NCBI GenBank assembly: GCA_002315815.1 | Contig: DCIN01000047.1 | Location: 1 to 37,310, forward strand | Direction: 5' to 3' | Length of the DNA stretch: 37,310 bases | Source: Bacteroidales bacterium UBA1725 | Lineage (GTDB): Bacteria > Bacteroidota > Bacteroidia > Bacteroidales > UBA932 | Shown: in pieces, positions 23,031-31,444 of the stretch | How positions within the stretch are numbered: position 1 is the first letter of the stretch | Layout: each line of letters starts with the position of its first letter | Position numbers and translations under genes: made by a program | Notes under the pieces: model-generated | The model's database searches: none | Told to the model about the DNA's origin: nothing | What the model saw: the letters and a program-made list of their open reading frames with translations, nothing else

Positions 23031-24962
23031 ATGATACGTATGCCGCAGAACAGACTTACAATCATTGACTTTGTTAATAAATACACGGAATTGTACCGTG
23101 ACTCCACTTTCCTCAGGGAGAAAGTCGGTGACACTTGGACGGAGACATCTTTTCTGCAGACCAGAGAGAATGGACGCATTCTGGCAGCCGGTTTCATTGC
23201 CGCCGGTCTGGGAAAGGGTGACAAGGTCGCTCTCATCTCAGAGGGGCGCAACCAGTGGATTTTTTCCGAACTCGGAATTCTGTTTGCCGGCGGAGTCAAT
23301 GTCCCGCTCTCCTTCAAACTCGAGTCGGACAAGGATCTCTGTTTCCGCATCAATCATTCCGACAGCCGTTTCATCGTTGCTTCCGAAAGTCAGATTGAGA
23401 AGATACGCCGCGTCATAGACCGCTGTCCGGCTGTGGAGAAAGTGATAGTCATAGATGACATCCCTCTGCGTGACGGCGAGATGCATCTTTCCGAACTCTA
23501 TGCCTCTGGTCGCGGATATCTGGCCTCTCATCCGGGAGAGCTGGAGAAAAGAATGGCTCTGGTCGGCCCCGACGACTACGCCAACATCAGTTATACCTCA
23601 GGCACTACCGCCGATCCCAAAGGCATTCTTTTGACTCACCGCAACTATACGGCCAATATCGAGCAGTGCAATTCAGTTGTCAAGGTAGGAAAGGATTGGG
23701 TGATGCTGGTCATCCTTCCTCTCGACCACTGCTTCGCACACGTTGCAGGGTTCTATTTTATGATGAGCAACGGAGGCAGCATCGCAACCGTCCCTGGTGG
23801 GAAAAGCGCCGTAACTATGCTCAAGAACATTCCGATAGCCATTCGGGAGGTCCGCCCCCACGTGATGCTGTCCGTTCCCGCCATATCCCGCAACTTCCGC
23901 AAAAACATCGAGGGAGGCATCAGGAAGAAAGGTCCCAAGGTGGAAAAACTATACGAGTTCGCTCTCGACAATGCAATCAAATACAATCGCGAATATTGGA
24001 ATATGGGCCGCCCGTTCATCACAATGTGGTGGCGCGGAATTCTCAAGGCAGTGTTTGACAGACTCATTTTCAAGAGCATACGCCAGAATTTCGGCGGGAG
24101 AATACAGTTCTTTATCGGCGGCGGAGCGCTTCTGGACATAGAACTTCAGAGGTATTTCTGCGCGGTCGGTATGCCGATCTTCCAGGGATACGGCCTTTCT
24201 GAAGCTACGCCCGTAATCTGTTCCAATTCCAAAGGCGCAGGTCACGCACGTTTCGGTTCGTCCGGTCGTACTGTCAAGCCTATGGATATAAAAATCTGCG
24301 ACGAGGACGGGCAGGAAGTTCCTGATGGAGTCACCGGCGAGATAGTCATCCGTGGCGAAAATGTTATGGCCGGATACTGGAAGAATCCCGAAGCAACTGC
24401 CAAGACCATAGTGGACGGATGGCTTCATACCGGAGACCGTGGATACATTTGTCCTCAGAACCGCAGGTTTCTTTACGTCACAGGCCGCTTCAAGAGTCTG
24501 CTGATTTCCTCTGACGGAGAAAAATATTCTCCCGAGGGCTTCGAAGACAGTCTCACCGACGGATCCAGGTTCATAGACTCTTCTGTCCTTTACAACAATC
24601 AGAGTCCCTACACCGTGGTGGTCATAGTTCCTGCCAAGGGCAATCTTCAGGAGGCTGTCCGTCAGATGGGCATAGACCCTTCATCCGAGTCGGGACTCAA
24701 GGCTCAGCTTGATATTCTGCAGTCAGAGATTGATTCTTACCGCAAGGGAGGTCGGCACGGGGATCTGTTCCCCGAAAAGTGGCTTCCTGCCGCAGTGGTT
24801 GTAGCAGACGAAGCTTTCACTGAGCAGAACGGAATGCTCAACACCACATCCAAGATGGTGCGCAGAAATGTTGAGAAACACTACGAAGAAAGAATCAGAT
24901 ATGCCTTCACTCCTGAGGGCAAGCTTCTCTACAATCCACGTAATATTGAATCAATCAAATAA
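23031..24962 (+). CDS. AMP-dependent long-chain fatty-acid-CoA ligase
   Basis: This 643-residue adenylate-forming enzyme activates fatty acids to acyl-CoA via an acyl-AMP. The AMP-binding signature YTSGTTADPKGILLTH, the GYGLSEATPV motif and the LHTGDRG motif are present in order, with the long-chain-type N-terminus. The C-terminal hinge and lid are recognisable (YVTGRFKSLLISSDGEKYSPE), with K-containing segments near the end (TSKMVRRNV). It is 2 bases after the second kinase gene and 12 bases before the permease gene, so it is probably transcribed with both. Confidence 0.9.
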   Translation: MIRMPQNRLTIIDFVNKYTELYRDSTFLREKVGDTWTETSFLQTRENGRILAAGFIAAGLGKGDKVALISEGRNQWIFSELGILFAGGVNVPLSFKLESDKDLCFRINHSDSRFIVASESQIEKIRRVIDRCPAVEKVIVIDDIPLRDGEMHLSELYASGRGYLASHPGELEKRMALVGPDDYANISYTSGTTADPKGILLTHRNYTANIEQCNSVVKVGKDWVMLVILPLDHCFAHVAGFYFMMSNGGSIATVPGGKSAVTMLKNIPIAIREVRPHVMLSVPAISRNFRKNIEGGIRKKGPKVEKLYEFALDNAIKYNREYWNMGRPFITMWWRGILKAVFDRLIFKSIRQNFGGRIQFFIGGGALLDIELQRYFCAVGMPIFQGYGLSEATPVICSNSKGAGHARFGSSGRTVKPMDIKICDEDGQEVPDGVTGEIVIRGENVMAGYWKNPEATAKTIVDGWLHTGDRGYICPQNRRFLYVTGRFKSLLISSDGEKYSPEGFEDSLTDGSRFIDSSVLYNNQSPYTVVVIVPAKGNLQEAVRQMGIDPSSESGLKAQLDILQSEIDSYRKGGRHGDLFPEKWLPAAVVVADEAFTEQNGMLNTTSKMVRRNVEKHYEERIRYAFTPEGKLLYNPRNIESIK

Positions 24963-24974
24963 TAACATACTAAT

Positions 24975-26264
24975 ATGACACAGAAAAAAACAAACATGGT
25001 AGCCATCGTGACAATGTGCTTCATCTTCGCGATGATTTCTTTCGTCACCAATATGGCTGCTCCTTTCGGAAACATCTGGAGCTACAAGTATGAATGGGCT
25101 GGAATGGCCGGCAACCTGATGAACTTCACGGCATATCTCTTTATGGGTATCCCTGCCGGCAATATGCTCATCAAGTACGGATACAAGAAGACAGCTCTCA
25201 TCGCACTCGCAGTCGGTGTTCTCGGACTCGGAATACAGTTCCTTTCAAGCAAGGTTGGAGCCGGCGTAGCAGTGGTGGGTGAAGGTGAGACGGCCATCTG
25301 CCTGAATCTCTTCATATATCTCCTCGGAGCACTTGTTTGCGGATTCTGCGTTTGTATGCTCAATACCGTGGTCAACCCTATGCTCAATCTTCTTGGCGGC
25401 GGAGGCAACAAGGGGAATCAGTACATCCAGATAGGAGGCACCTGCAATTCTCTTTCCGCAACCCTCACTCCGTTCCTTACCGGAGCTCTCGTGGGAACTC
25501 TCAACGAGAATACTTCAATGAGCACAGTCAGCCCTCTGGTAATAGCCGGAATGGGAATCTTCGCTGCAGCTTTCATCATCATCAGCTTCATCAAGATAGA
25601 GGAACCTCAGGGAGACCTCAGCAACGTCACCTATGAAAGGAGTCCTCTGGCATTCCGCCACTGTCTGCTCGGAATCATAGCGATATTCTTCTATGTCGGC
25701 GTTGAGATAGGCATACCGGGAGAACTCAATGCATATCTCAGCCATATGACCGATGCCGCCGGCAATCCTGTTGTGGGTGCTGCCGCAGTCGGTGGCTCCC
25801 TTGCCGCCTTCTACTGGCTGCTTATGCTCTGCGGACGTTTCATCTCCTCTTTCATCTCCGGCAAGGTCAGCACACGTACCCAAATGACGGTCGTGACAAG
25901 CATAGCCATATCCTTCCTCCTTATAGCCATATTCCTTCCCGAGAGCATAACTATGACAATCAAGGCTGTCGCTGTTCCTGTCAAGTGCGTATTCATCTTC
26001 CTCTGCGGAATCTGCACCTCCATTATGTGGGGAGCCATCTTCAATCTCGCCACCGAGGGTCTCGGCAAATACACTGCAAAGGCTTCCGGACTCTTTATGA
26101 CTATGGTTGTGGGCGGAGGAATTATGCCTTTCCTTCAGGATGTCATCGGCCGCAAATCCGGATATATCACAAGCTACTGGTTGGTTGTCGCTATGCTCGC
26201 ATTCATACTCTTCTACACTGTTTGGGGCAGCAAGAACGTGAACACAGATATCAAGGTGGACTGA
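24975..26264 (+). CDS. Major facilitator sugar permease, FucP/GluP-like
   Basis: The 429-residue inner-membrane protein has about twelve hydrophobic segments. The N-terminal MAAPFGNIWSYKYEWAG, the loop KYGYKKTAL and the internal NPMLNLLGGGGNKGNQYIQIGGTCNS segment (broken by a glycine run) are typical of the FucP branch of MFS sugar/H+ symporters. The substrate is uncertain: glucose, galactose and fucose are the known options. A ROK-family kinase gene starts 1 base after its stop, so uptake followed by phosphorylation of a free hexose is a reasonable inference. Confidence 0.88.
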   Translation: MTQKKTNMVAIVTMCFIFAMISFVTNMAAPFGNIWSYKYEWAGMAGNLMNFTAYLFMGIPAGNMLIKYGYKKTALIALAVGVLGLGIQFLSSKVGAGVAVVGEGETAICLNLFIYLLGALVCGFCVCMLNTVVNPMLNLLGGGGNKGNQYIQIGGTCNSLSATLTPFLTGALVGTLNENTSMSTVSPLVIAGMGIFAAAFIIISFIKIEEPQGDLSNVTYERSPLAFRHCLLGIIAIFFYVGVEIGIPGELNAYLSHMTDAAGNPVVGAAAVGGSLAAFYWLLMLCGRFISSFISGKVSTRTQMTVVTSIAISFLLIAIFLPESITMTIKAVAVPVKCVFIFLCGICTSIMWGAIFNLATEGLGKYTAKASGLFMTMVVGGGIMPFLQDVIGRKSGYITSYWLVVAMLAFILFYTVWGSKNVNTDIKVD

Positions 26265-26265
26265 T

Positions 26266-27213
26266 ATGGCCTGTGTAGTTGGAATCGACGTCGGCGGACA
26301 GAGCTGCAAACTCGGAGTTGTCGATGCACGCGGTGAGATTCTGGCCGGAAGTGTCATTGGCAGCACAGGTTACACAGAGGCTTCGGATTTCATCGACAAT
26401 CTTGGAGCTGAAGTCGAGAGGCTTATCGAAAAGTCCGGGCACAAGGGTGATATCCGCGGTGTGGGGGTAGGAGCTCCCAACGCGAACTATTATACCGGAG
26501 AAATCAAGGATGCAACCAATCTGCCCTGGGCTTCCAACCGTACGGTGCGTTTTGCGGAATTGCTGTCCGAACGTCTTTCCGGACTACCTGTCACCATCAC
26601 TAACGATGCCAATGCCGCTGCAGTGGGAGAGATGACGTATGGTGTGGCCAAGGGTATGAAGCATTTCATAATGATAACCCTCGGTACGGGAGTCGGCAGC
26701 GGAATTGTCGTGGACGGCAAGGTTCTCTACGGTTCCGACGGTTTTGCCGGCGAACTCGGCCACAATTGCGTTGTGCGCCACAACGGGAGACTCTGCGGCT
26801 GTGGCAAGACAGGCTGTCTCGAGGCATACTGTTCCGCCATAGGCCTTGCCCGCACAGCACGTGAATGGCTGGATATGACGGATGAGCATTCGCTTCTGAG
26901 GGATTTGGACGACATTACTTCCAAGGATGTGTACGATGCGGCACTCAGGGGAGATGAACTTTCCAAGAAGGTCTTTGAGTTTACCGGACGTCTGCTCGGA
27001 GAAAAACTTGCGGATTTTGTCCAGTTCTCTGCTCCGGAGGCAATCGTGCTTTTCGGCGGTCTGGCAAGAGCGGGGGAATTCCTCTATCAGCCTGTGCTGG
27101 ACGCTATGAACGCCAATCTTATCCCCATCTGGAAGGGTAAGGTGAAACTTCTCTTCTCCGAACTCAAGGAATCGGATGCTGCCATACTCGGAGCCTCCGC
27201 CCTGGCCTGGTGA
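26266..27213 (+). CDS. ROK family sugar kinase (glucokinase-like)
   Basis: The 315-residue protein is a ROK kinase. The N-terminal phosphate motif GIDVGGQSCKLGVVD, the ITNDANAAAVGE active-site segment, TLGTGVGSGIVVDGK, and GELGHNCV followed by the zinc-binding CGCGKTGCLEAYCS motif are all present. These place it with glucokinase-type members rather than NagC-type regulators, as there is no N-terminal helix-turn-helix. It follows the sugar permease gene by one base and probably phosphorylates the imported hexose. Confidence 0.92.
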   Translation: MACVVGIDVGGQSCKLGVVDARGEILAGSVIGSTGYTEASDFIDNLGAEVERLIEKSGHKGDIRGVGVGAPNANYYTGEIKDATNLPWASNRTVRFAELLSERLSGLPVTITNDANAAAVGEMTYGVAKGMKHFIMITLGTGVGSGIVVDGKVLYGSDGFAGELGHNCVVRHNGRLCGCGKTGCLEAYCSAIGLARTAREWLDMTDEHSLLRDLDDITSKDVYDAALRGDELSKKVFEFTGRLLGEKLADFVQFSAPEAIVLFGGLARAGEFLYQPVLDAMNANLIPIWKGKVKLLFSELKESDAAILGASALAW

Positions 27214-27297
27214 AATGGTGGGCAGGCAGGATGCGTCCGCACCGCTGCAATCAGTATTAATAGAAATCAAATCAATCTTTTATCAAACAAAAACAAT

Positions 27298-28056
27298 ATG
27301 AAAGTTTTCAAATTCCTTTGCGCCCTTGTTCTGGGCGTGTCATTTGTAGCTTGTTCTCAGAGCAAGACCTCTTCTGAGTTGAAAAGTCTCACTCCTTCCA
27401 AAGCTGAGATTGATTCTGTCAGCTATTATCTCGGTATTTCTATGGGTGCCCAATTGTACGGGATGGACTGGGGTGATCTCAATTATACCAAGATGATGAA
27501 AGGTATCAAGGATTTCGTCAATGCAAAGGGAGATTATCGTGATGCAGACTTCTTCGATCAGTTCGAACTCAATCCCAACGAAGGTAATGAGAAAATCAAT
27601 GCCTATCTCCAGAAACGTATGACTATTGTGTCGGAAGGCAACAAGATCAAGGGAGAGAAATATCTTGCCGACAATGCCAAGAAAGCAGGAGTTCAGACTA
27701 CAGACAGCGGACTTCAGTATAAGATTGTAGAAGCCGGCAACGATGTCAAGCCTTCAGTTTCCGACACCGTGTGGGTTAAGTACAAGGGAACGACCATCGA
27801 CGGAAAGGTGTTTGACCAGACATCGGAAGATGGAGATCCCGTTATGTTCAGACTTGACTCCGTAATACCCGGATGGTCTGAGGGCCTCCAACTCATAGGT
27901 GAGGGTGGCAAGATAGAGCTTGTGATTCCTTCCGTTCTCGCATACGGTGAAACTGGCCAACAGACTATCGAACCCAATTCCGTATTGTGTTTCGAAGTTG
28001 AACTCACGAAAGTCGGCAAGGTCGCTCCTGTAGAGGAGGCAATCGAGGCTGAATAG
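27298..28056 (+). CDS. FKBP-type peptidyl-prolyl isomerase lipoprotein
   Basis: The 252-residue protein has a lipoprotein signal with lipobox FVAC (C19), a helical N-terminal domain (about 35-130) of the Mip/FkpA dimerisation type, and a C-terminal FKBP domain with VWVKYKGTTIDGKVFDQT, VIPGWSEGLQLIGEGGKIELVIP and LAYGE. It should be an envelope-anchored folding catalyst. The tail PVEEAIEAE is acidic. The 84-base upstream gap (27214-27297) is AT-rich before the start but shows no clear -7 box. A strong terminator hairpin follows at 28107-28135. Confidence 0.92.
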   Translation: MKVFKFLCALVLGVSFVACSQSKTSSELKSLTPSKAEIDSVSYYLGISMGAQLYGMDWGDLNYTKMMKGIKDFVNAKGDYRDADFFDQFELNPNEGNEKINAYLQKRMTIVSEGNKIKGEKYLADNAKKAGVQTTDSGLQYKIVEAGNDVKPSVSDTVWVKYKGTTIDGKVFDQTSEDGDPVMFRLDSVIPGWSEGLQLIGEGGKIELVIPSVLAYGETGQQTIEPNSVLCFEVELTKVGKVAPVEEAIEAE

Positions 28057-28106
28057 GCTTTCCGAGTTAGAAGTTCTTTGTGAGATTACACTATCTTGAA
28101 TAATAA

Positions 28107-28135
28107 AACAAGCAGGGTCATTGGCCCTGCTTGTT
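28107..28135. terminator. Strong convergent terminator hairpin
   Basis: AACAAGCAGGG (28107-28117) and CCCTGCTTGTT (28125-28135) form a perfect 11-bp stem with a 7-base loop. A-rich sequence lies on the left and a short T-rich tail on the right. It stands between the FKBP gene and the convergent gene ending at 28162, so it probably serves both strands. Confidence 0.85.
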
Positions 28136-28161
28136 CATTTCGTCCAGCACCCGCCTGGTGA

Positions 28162-28731
28162 TTATTCGTTCTCGTCGTAGACAATATCTTCCTTCTCCTC
28201 ATCCTCCTCGTCCTCCTCGTCGTTGTCATCTTCCATATTTTCGTCGTCTTCGTCCTCATCCATATCATCGTCACCGGAATCTTTCCTCTTTTCCCCCGGG
28301 AGCCGGCGACGGTCATCTGGAAGATCCTCGAATGCCACATATCCGTTCTCGAACTCCAGAGGTACAGGACCCTTGGATTCAAGAAGCCTGGGGCTGCTTC
28401 CAGCCTCTTTGCTTTCTCCCTCGAAGGTGACAATCACGCTTTTTTTCCCGGCAATGTCATAAAAATATACCATACTCGCCACTCCGGCTTTTACAAGATT
28501 GGCGAAACAGACGTTATCCACAGTTCCTGAACCTAAATCCACAAAAGCATAACGGGCAAGTACATTGCCTTCGGCATCAAGTGCTTTGAACAAAATGGGC
28601 TGGTCGGCCGGAAACTCCAGATCCGACTGAATGCGTTTGTGAAACGTATATAATGAGTTCGCGGCGTTCACGCTGTAAACTCTGAAAAAGCCCTTGATTC
28701 CCGACAGGGTGACGCGATATTGATAGTTCAT
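28162..28731 (-). CDS. Plasmid pRiA4b ORF-3-like domain protein with acidic tail
   Basis: The 189-residue protein has an N-terminal domain (about 1-110) resembling the pRiA4b ORF-3 family: YQYRVTLSGIKGFFRVYSV, then TFHKRIQSDLEF and YFYDIAGKKSVIVTFEG. The C-terminal ~45 residues are nearly all Asp and Glu, in runs such as DDDMDEDEDDENMEDDND, which is common for chromosomal members in Bacteroidota. The function is unknown. Despite the family name nothing nearby suggests a plasmid or transposon. The probable promoter TATCTTCG lies 4 bases upstream of the ATG, back to back with that of the divergent IMPACT gene. Confidence 0.7.
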   Translation of the reverse strand: MNYQYRVTLSGIKGFFRVYSVNAANSLYTFHKRIQSDLEFPADQPILFKALDAEGNVLARYAFVDLGSGTVDNVCFANLVKAGVASMVYFYDIAGKKSVIVTFEGESKEAGSSPRLLESKGPVPLEFENGYVAFEDLPDDRRRLPGEKRKDSGDDDMDEDEDDENMEDDNDEEDEEDEEKEDIVYDENE

Positions 28732-28735
28732 ATTG

Positions 28736-28743
28736 CGAAGATA
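28736..28743 (-). promoter_or_regulatory. Possible -7 element (TATCTTCG) of the pRiA4b ORF-3-like gene
   Basis: On the minus strand TATCTTCG matches TAnnTTTG except at one base and ends 4 bases before the ATG at 28731, suggesting a leaderless mRNA. Confidence 0.45.
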
Positions 28744-28755
28744 CTTCTTTTTTGC

Positions 28756-28763
28756 TAAATTTG
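28756..28763 (+). promoter_or_regulatory. -7 promoter element (TAAATTTG) of the IMPACT family gene
   Basis: TAAATTTG is a perfect TAnnTTTG. ATTG at 28732-28735 lies 20 bases upstream as a -33 element. Seven bases separate the box from the ATG at 28771, again predicting a leaderless message. Confidence 0.65.
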
Positions 28764-28770
28764 ACTTGAT

Positions 28771-29367
28771 ATGTGTTCAAAAGATACATACAAAACCATT
28801 GCTTCTTCTTCAGAAGGTCTGTTCCGTGACAAGGGCAGCCGTTTCATAGCTCTGGCCTGTCCAGTCGAGACGGAAACGGAGGTCAAGTCCATATTGGACT
28901 CAGTCAGGAAGGAATATCACGATGCCCGCCATCACTGTTACGCATACAGGATAGGACTTGACGGCTCGCTATGGAGGGCGAATGATGATGGGGAACCGTC
29001 CGGATCCGCGGGAAGACAGATACTCGGGCAGATTGATTCGATGGGACTGAGCGATATTCTGGTCGTTGTGGTACGCTATTTCGGAGGTATCAAACTTGGC
29101 ATTCCGGGATTGATTCGGGCATATAGGACCTCGGCCGCTGATGCCTTGTCTTCTTCGGAAGTGGTGGAGAAAACCGCTTCCAGACGTTTTGTCCTGCATT
29201 TTCCTTACGAGAGCCTGCCCCGTGTGATGAAGACCGTAAAGGATATCGGCGCCGGAATCCGTTCGCAGGATTTCGGGGCGGAATGTACAATGGAGTTGGA
29301 TGTCAGGCTCAAAAATGCGGACTTTTTTGTTGAATGTATTGAAAAAATGGGTAACTTTATTGCTTAA
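28771..29367 (+). CDS. IMPACT (YigZ/UPF0029) family protein
   Basis: The 198-residue protein has the IMPACT fold signatures: GSRFIALACPV, then ARHHCYAYRIG, NDDGEPSGSAGRQIL and VVRYFGGIKLGIPGLIRAY, followed by a small C-terminal alpha/beta domain. The length is normal for bacterial YigZ. The biochemical role is not established; the eukaryotic relative modulates Gcn2. Its stop is 33 bases before serC, and the gap contains the 12-bp repeat. Confidence 0.9.
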   Translation: MCSKDTYKTIASSSEGLFRDKGSRFIALACPVETETEVKSILDSVRKEYHDARHHCYAYRIGLDGSLWRANDDGEPSGSAGRQILGQIDSMGLSDILVVVVRYFGGIKLGIPGLIRAYRTSAADALSSSEVVEKTASRRFVLHFPYESLPRVMKTVKDIGAGIRSQDFGAECTMELDVRLKNADFFVECIEKMGNFIA

Positions 29368-29368
29368 A

Positions 29369-29400
29369 GGTTTAATTATTGGTTTAATTATTGGTTTAAT
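29369..29400. repeat. 12-bp tandem repeat abutting the serC start codon
   Basis: ggtttaattatt occurs at 29369-29380 and 29381-29392, and its first eight bases again at 29393-29400, ending at the base before the serC ATG. It fills the entire gap between the IMPACT gene and serC. Confidence 0.9.
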
Positions 29401-30474
29401 ATGAGCAAGGTTCATGTTTTCAACGCAGGCCCGTGCCTGCTTCCTCAAGAGGTCTATGACAAGGCGGTTGAAGCCATCAAGGATTTCGCCGGTACCGGTG
29501 TGTCCGTCCTTTCAATCTCACATCGCACCAAGGAGTGGGACGCGATAATGGACGAAACCAGGGCTCTTTGGAAAGAGCTCCTTCACATTCCGGAAGACTA
29601 TGAAGTGATCTTCCTCGGAGGCGGTGCCAGTCTGGAATTCCTTTATGTTCCTATGAATTTTCTGGAGCACAAGGCCGGTTATCTTGACACTGGAGTATGG
29701 GCTCACAAGGCTCTCAAGGAGGCGCAGGGGCTTGGAGAAGCAAGTGCCGTTGCCTGCTCTGCGGATAAGAACTATTCTTATATCCCAAAGGGCTACGAAA
29801 TCCCCTCTGATCTGGATTATTTCCATATCACCACCAACAATACTATCTACGGTACGGAAATCAAGGAAGATATGGATTGCCCTGTCCCACTCATAGCTGA
29901 TATGTCTTCTGACATTATGAGCCGTCCTGTGGACGTGAGCAAGTACGCGATGATATACGGCGGAGCCCAGAAAAACGTGGGTCCTGCAGGAGTCGCATTC
30001 TGTATTATCAAGAAAGACGCACTCGGCAAGGTGAGCCGCTACATTCCCACGATGCTCGATTATCGTGTGCACATAGACAAACTCTCTATGTTCAACACTC
30101 CTCCCGTGTTCTCTATTTATATTATGCACGAGACTCTCAAGTGGATCAAGTCTATGGGCGGAGTCGAGGCTGTACACAAACTTGACGTTCAGAAAGCGGA
30201 TGCACTCTATTCCGAGATAGACCGCAATCCTCTGTTCGTAGGCACTGCAGCAAAAGAAGACCGTTCCATAATGAACGTATGCTTCGTAATGGCTCCCGGC
30301 TACGAGAACCTGCAGGATGAGTTCCTTGCATTTGCCAAAGCTCACAAAATCATAGGCATCAAGGGTCATCGCAGCGTCGGTGGTTTCCGTGCATCAATAT
30401 ATAACGCCTGCACTCTGGAGGATGTCCAGGCTCTTGTCGATTGTATGAAGGAATTCGAAACAATGCACGCGTGA
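29401..30474 (+). CDS. serC: Phosphoserine aminotransferase
   Basis: The 357-residue PLP enzyme converts 3-phosphohydroxypyruvate and glutamate to phosphoserine and 2-oxoglutarate. The N-terminus HVFNAGPCLLPQEV, the SHRTKEW segment, the FLGGGASLEF phosphate loop and the PLP lysine K191 in YGGAQKNVGPAG are diagnostic. The end includes GHRSVGGFRASIYNAC, which binds the substrate carboxylate. The stop overlaps the serA start by one base (TGATG), so the two serine-pathway enzymes are translationally coupled. Confidence 0.96.
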   Translation: MSKVHVFNAGPCLLPQEVYDKAVEAIKDFAGTGVSVLSISHRTKEWDAIMDETRALWKELLHIPEDYEVIFLGGGASLEFLYVPMNFLEHKAGYLDTGVWAHKALKEAQGLGEASAVACSADKNYSYIPKGYEIPSDLDYFHITTNNTIYGTEIKEDMDCPVPLIADMSSDIMSRPVDVSKYAMIYGGAQKNVGPAGVAFCIIKKDALGKVSRYIPTMLDYRVHIDKLSMFNTPPVFSIYIMHETLKWIKSMGGVEAVHKLDVQKADALYSEIDRNPLFVGTAAKEDRSIMNVCFVMAPGYENLQDEFLAFAKAHKIIGIKGHRSVGGFRASIYNACTLEDVQALVDCMKEFETMHA

Positions 30475-31406
30475 TGAAGATTCTGCTTGCAACACAGAAG
30501 CCCTTTGCCGCTGCAGCAGTGGCGGGCATCAGACAGATAGTGGAAGAGGCCGGTTATGAACTCGCTCTTCTTGAAAAATATGCCGCGCAGGAGGATCTGG
30601 TCGCCGCCGTCGCCGATGCAGATGCCCTTATCGTCCGTTCCGACAAGGTGACATCCGAGGTGATAGATGCAGCCGTTAAACTTCGTATTGTTGTTCGTGC
30701 CGGAGCCGGTTTCGACAATCTCGACCTTGATGCCTGCACCAAGCACGGAGTGGTGGCGATGAACACTCCCGGTCAGAATTCCAACGCTGTGGCGGAACTC
30801 GCTGTAGCTATGATGATTTTTATGGCGCGCACTCAGTTCACTCCCGCCACCGGCTCTGAAATTCAGGGCAAGACCCTTGGAATTCAGGCTTTCGGCAATG
30901 TGGGGCGTCTTGTTGGCAGGAAGGCTGCCGCTTTGGGAATGAAGGTGAAGGCTATTGACCCTTTCCTTACCGCAGAGCAGATAGAGGCCGGAGGTGCAGT
31001 CAGTGCATCCAGTCTGGAGGATCTCTATTCAACCAGCGATTATGTCTCGATTCATATTCCAGCGACTCCCGAAACTGTCGGAAGCATTGGTTACAATCTT
31101 ATTTCCAGTATGCCCAAGGGAGCAACTCTCATCAACACCGCCCGCAAGGAAGTAATAGATGAGGCTGGGCTTGAGAAAGCCCTTGAGGAGCGTCCCGACC
31201 TCAAGTATGTCGCCGACGTGGCTCCGGACAACTTTGTCACTCTTCAGGAGAAGTTCGGCCTGCGTGTGTTCGCCACTCCCAAGAAGATGGGCGCCCAGAC
31301 AGCTGAGGCCAATGTCAATGCAGGTCTCGCCGCCGCCAGACAGATAGTTGACTTTTTCAAGAACGGCAATACCAGATTCCAACTCAACCTTCGAAAAATG
31401 CAGTAG
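30474..31406 (+). CDS. serA: D-3-phosphoglycerate dehydrogenase (short form)
   Basis: The 310-residue protein is a D-2-hydroxyacid dehydrogenase of the short 3-PGDH type without an ACT regulatory domain. The NAD-binding motif reads GIQAFGNVGR, the substrate loop VRAGAGFDNLD and the catalytic Arg region NTARKEVID. The usual catalytic His in TPHIG is replaced: here the motif is TPKKMGAQTAEAN (T268-K270-K271). The DVFEEEP-like acidic segment is also altered (DVAPDNF). From memory, Bacteroides 3-PGDH sequences share KKMG, so this is probably a clade feature and not damage. The operon position next to serC supports the function. The stop codon lies in the first copy of the 21-bp repeat. Confidence 0.88.
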   Translation: MKILLATQKPFAAAAVAGIRQIVEEAGYELALLEKYAAQEDLVAAVADADALIVRSDKVTSEVIDAAVKLRIVVRAGAGFDNLDLDACTKHGVVAMNTPGQNSNAVAELAVAMMIFMARTQFTPATGSEIQGKTLGIQAFGNVGRLVGRKAAALGMKVKAIDPFLTAEQIEAGGAVSASSLEDLYSTSDYVSIHIPATPETVGSIGYNLISSMPKGATLINTARKEVIDEAGLEKALEERPDLKYVADVAPDNFVTLQEKFGLRVFATPKKMGAQTAEANVNAGLAAARQIVDFFKNGNTRFQLNLRKMQ

Positions 31407-31441
31407 CAACAGTTGATAATGCAGTAGCAACAGTTGATAAT
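31400..31441. repeat. Perfect 21-bp tandem duplication spanning the serA stop
   Basis: gcagtagcaacagttgataat is present at 31400-31420 and again at 31421-31441. The first copy contains the serA stop codon TAG (31404-31406); the second ends 3 bases before the ATG of the DUF1015 gene. Confidence 0.95.
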
Positions 31442-31444
31442 AAT

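Noticed and set aside
28162..28731. Plasmid or transposon origin suggested by the pRiA4b ORF-3 name
   Set aside because: No transposase, terminal repeats or composition shift is visible around it, and the neighbours are ordinary chromosomal genes.
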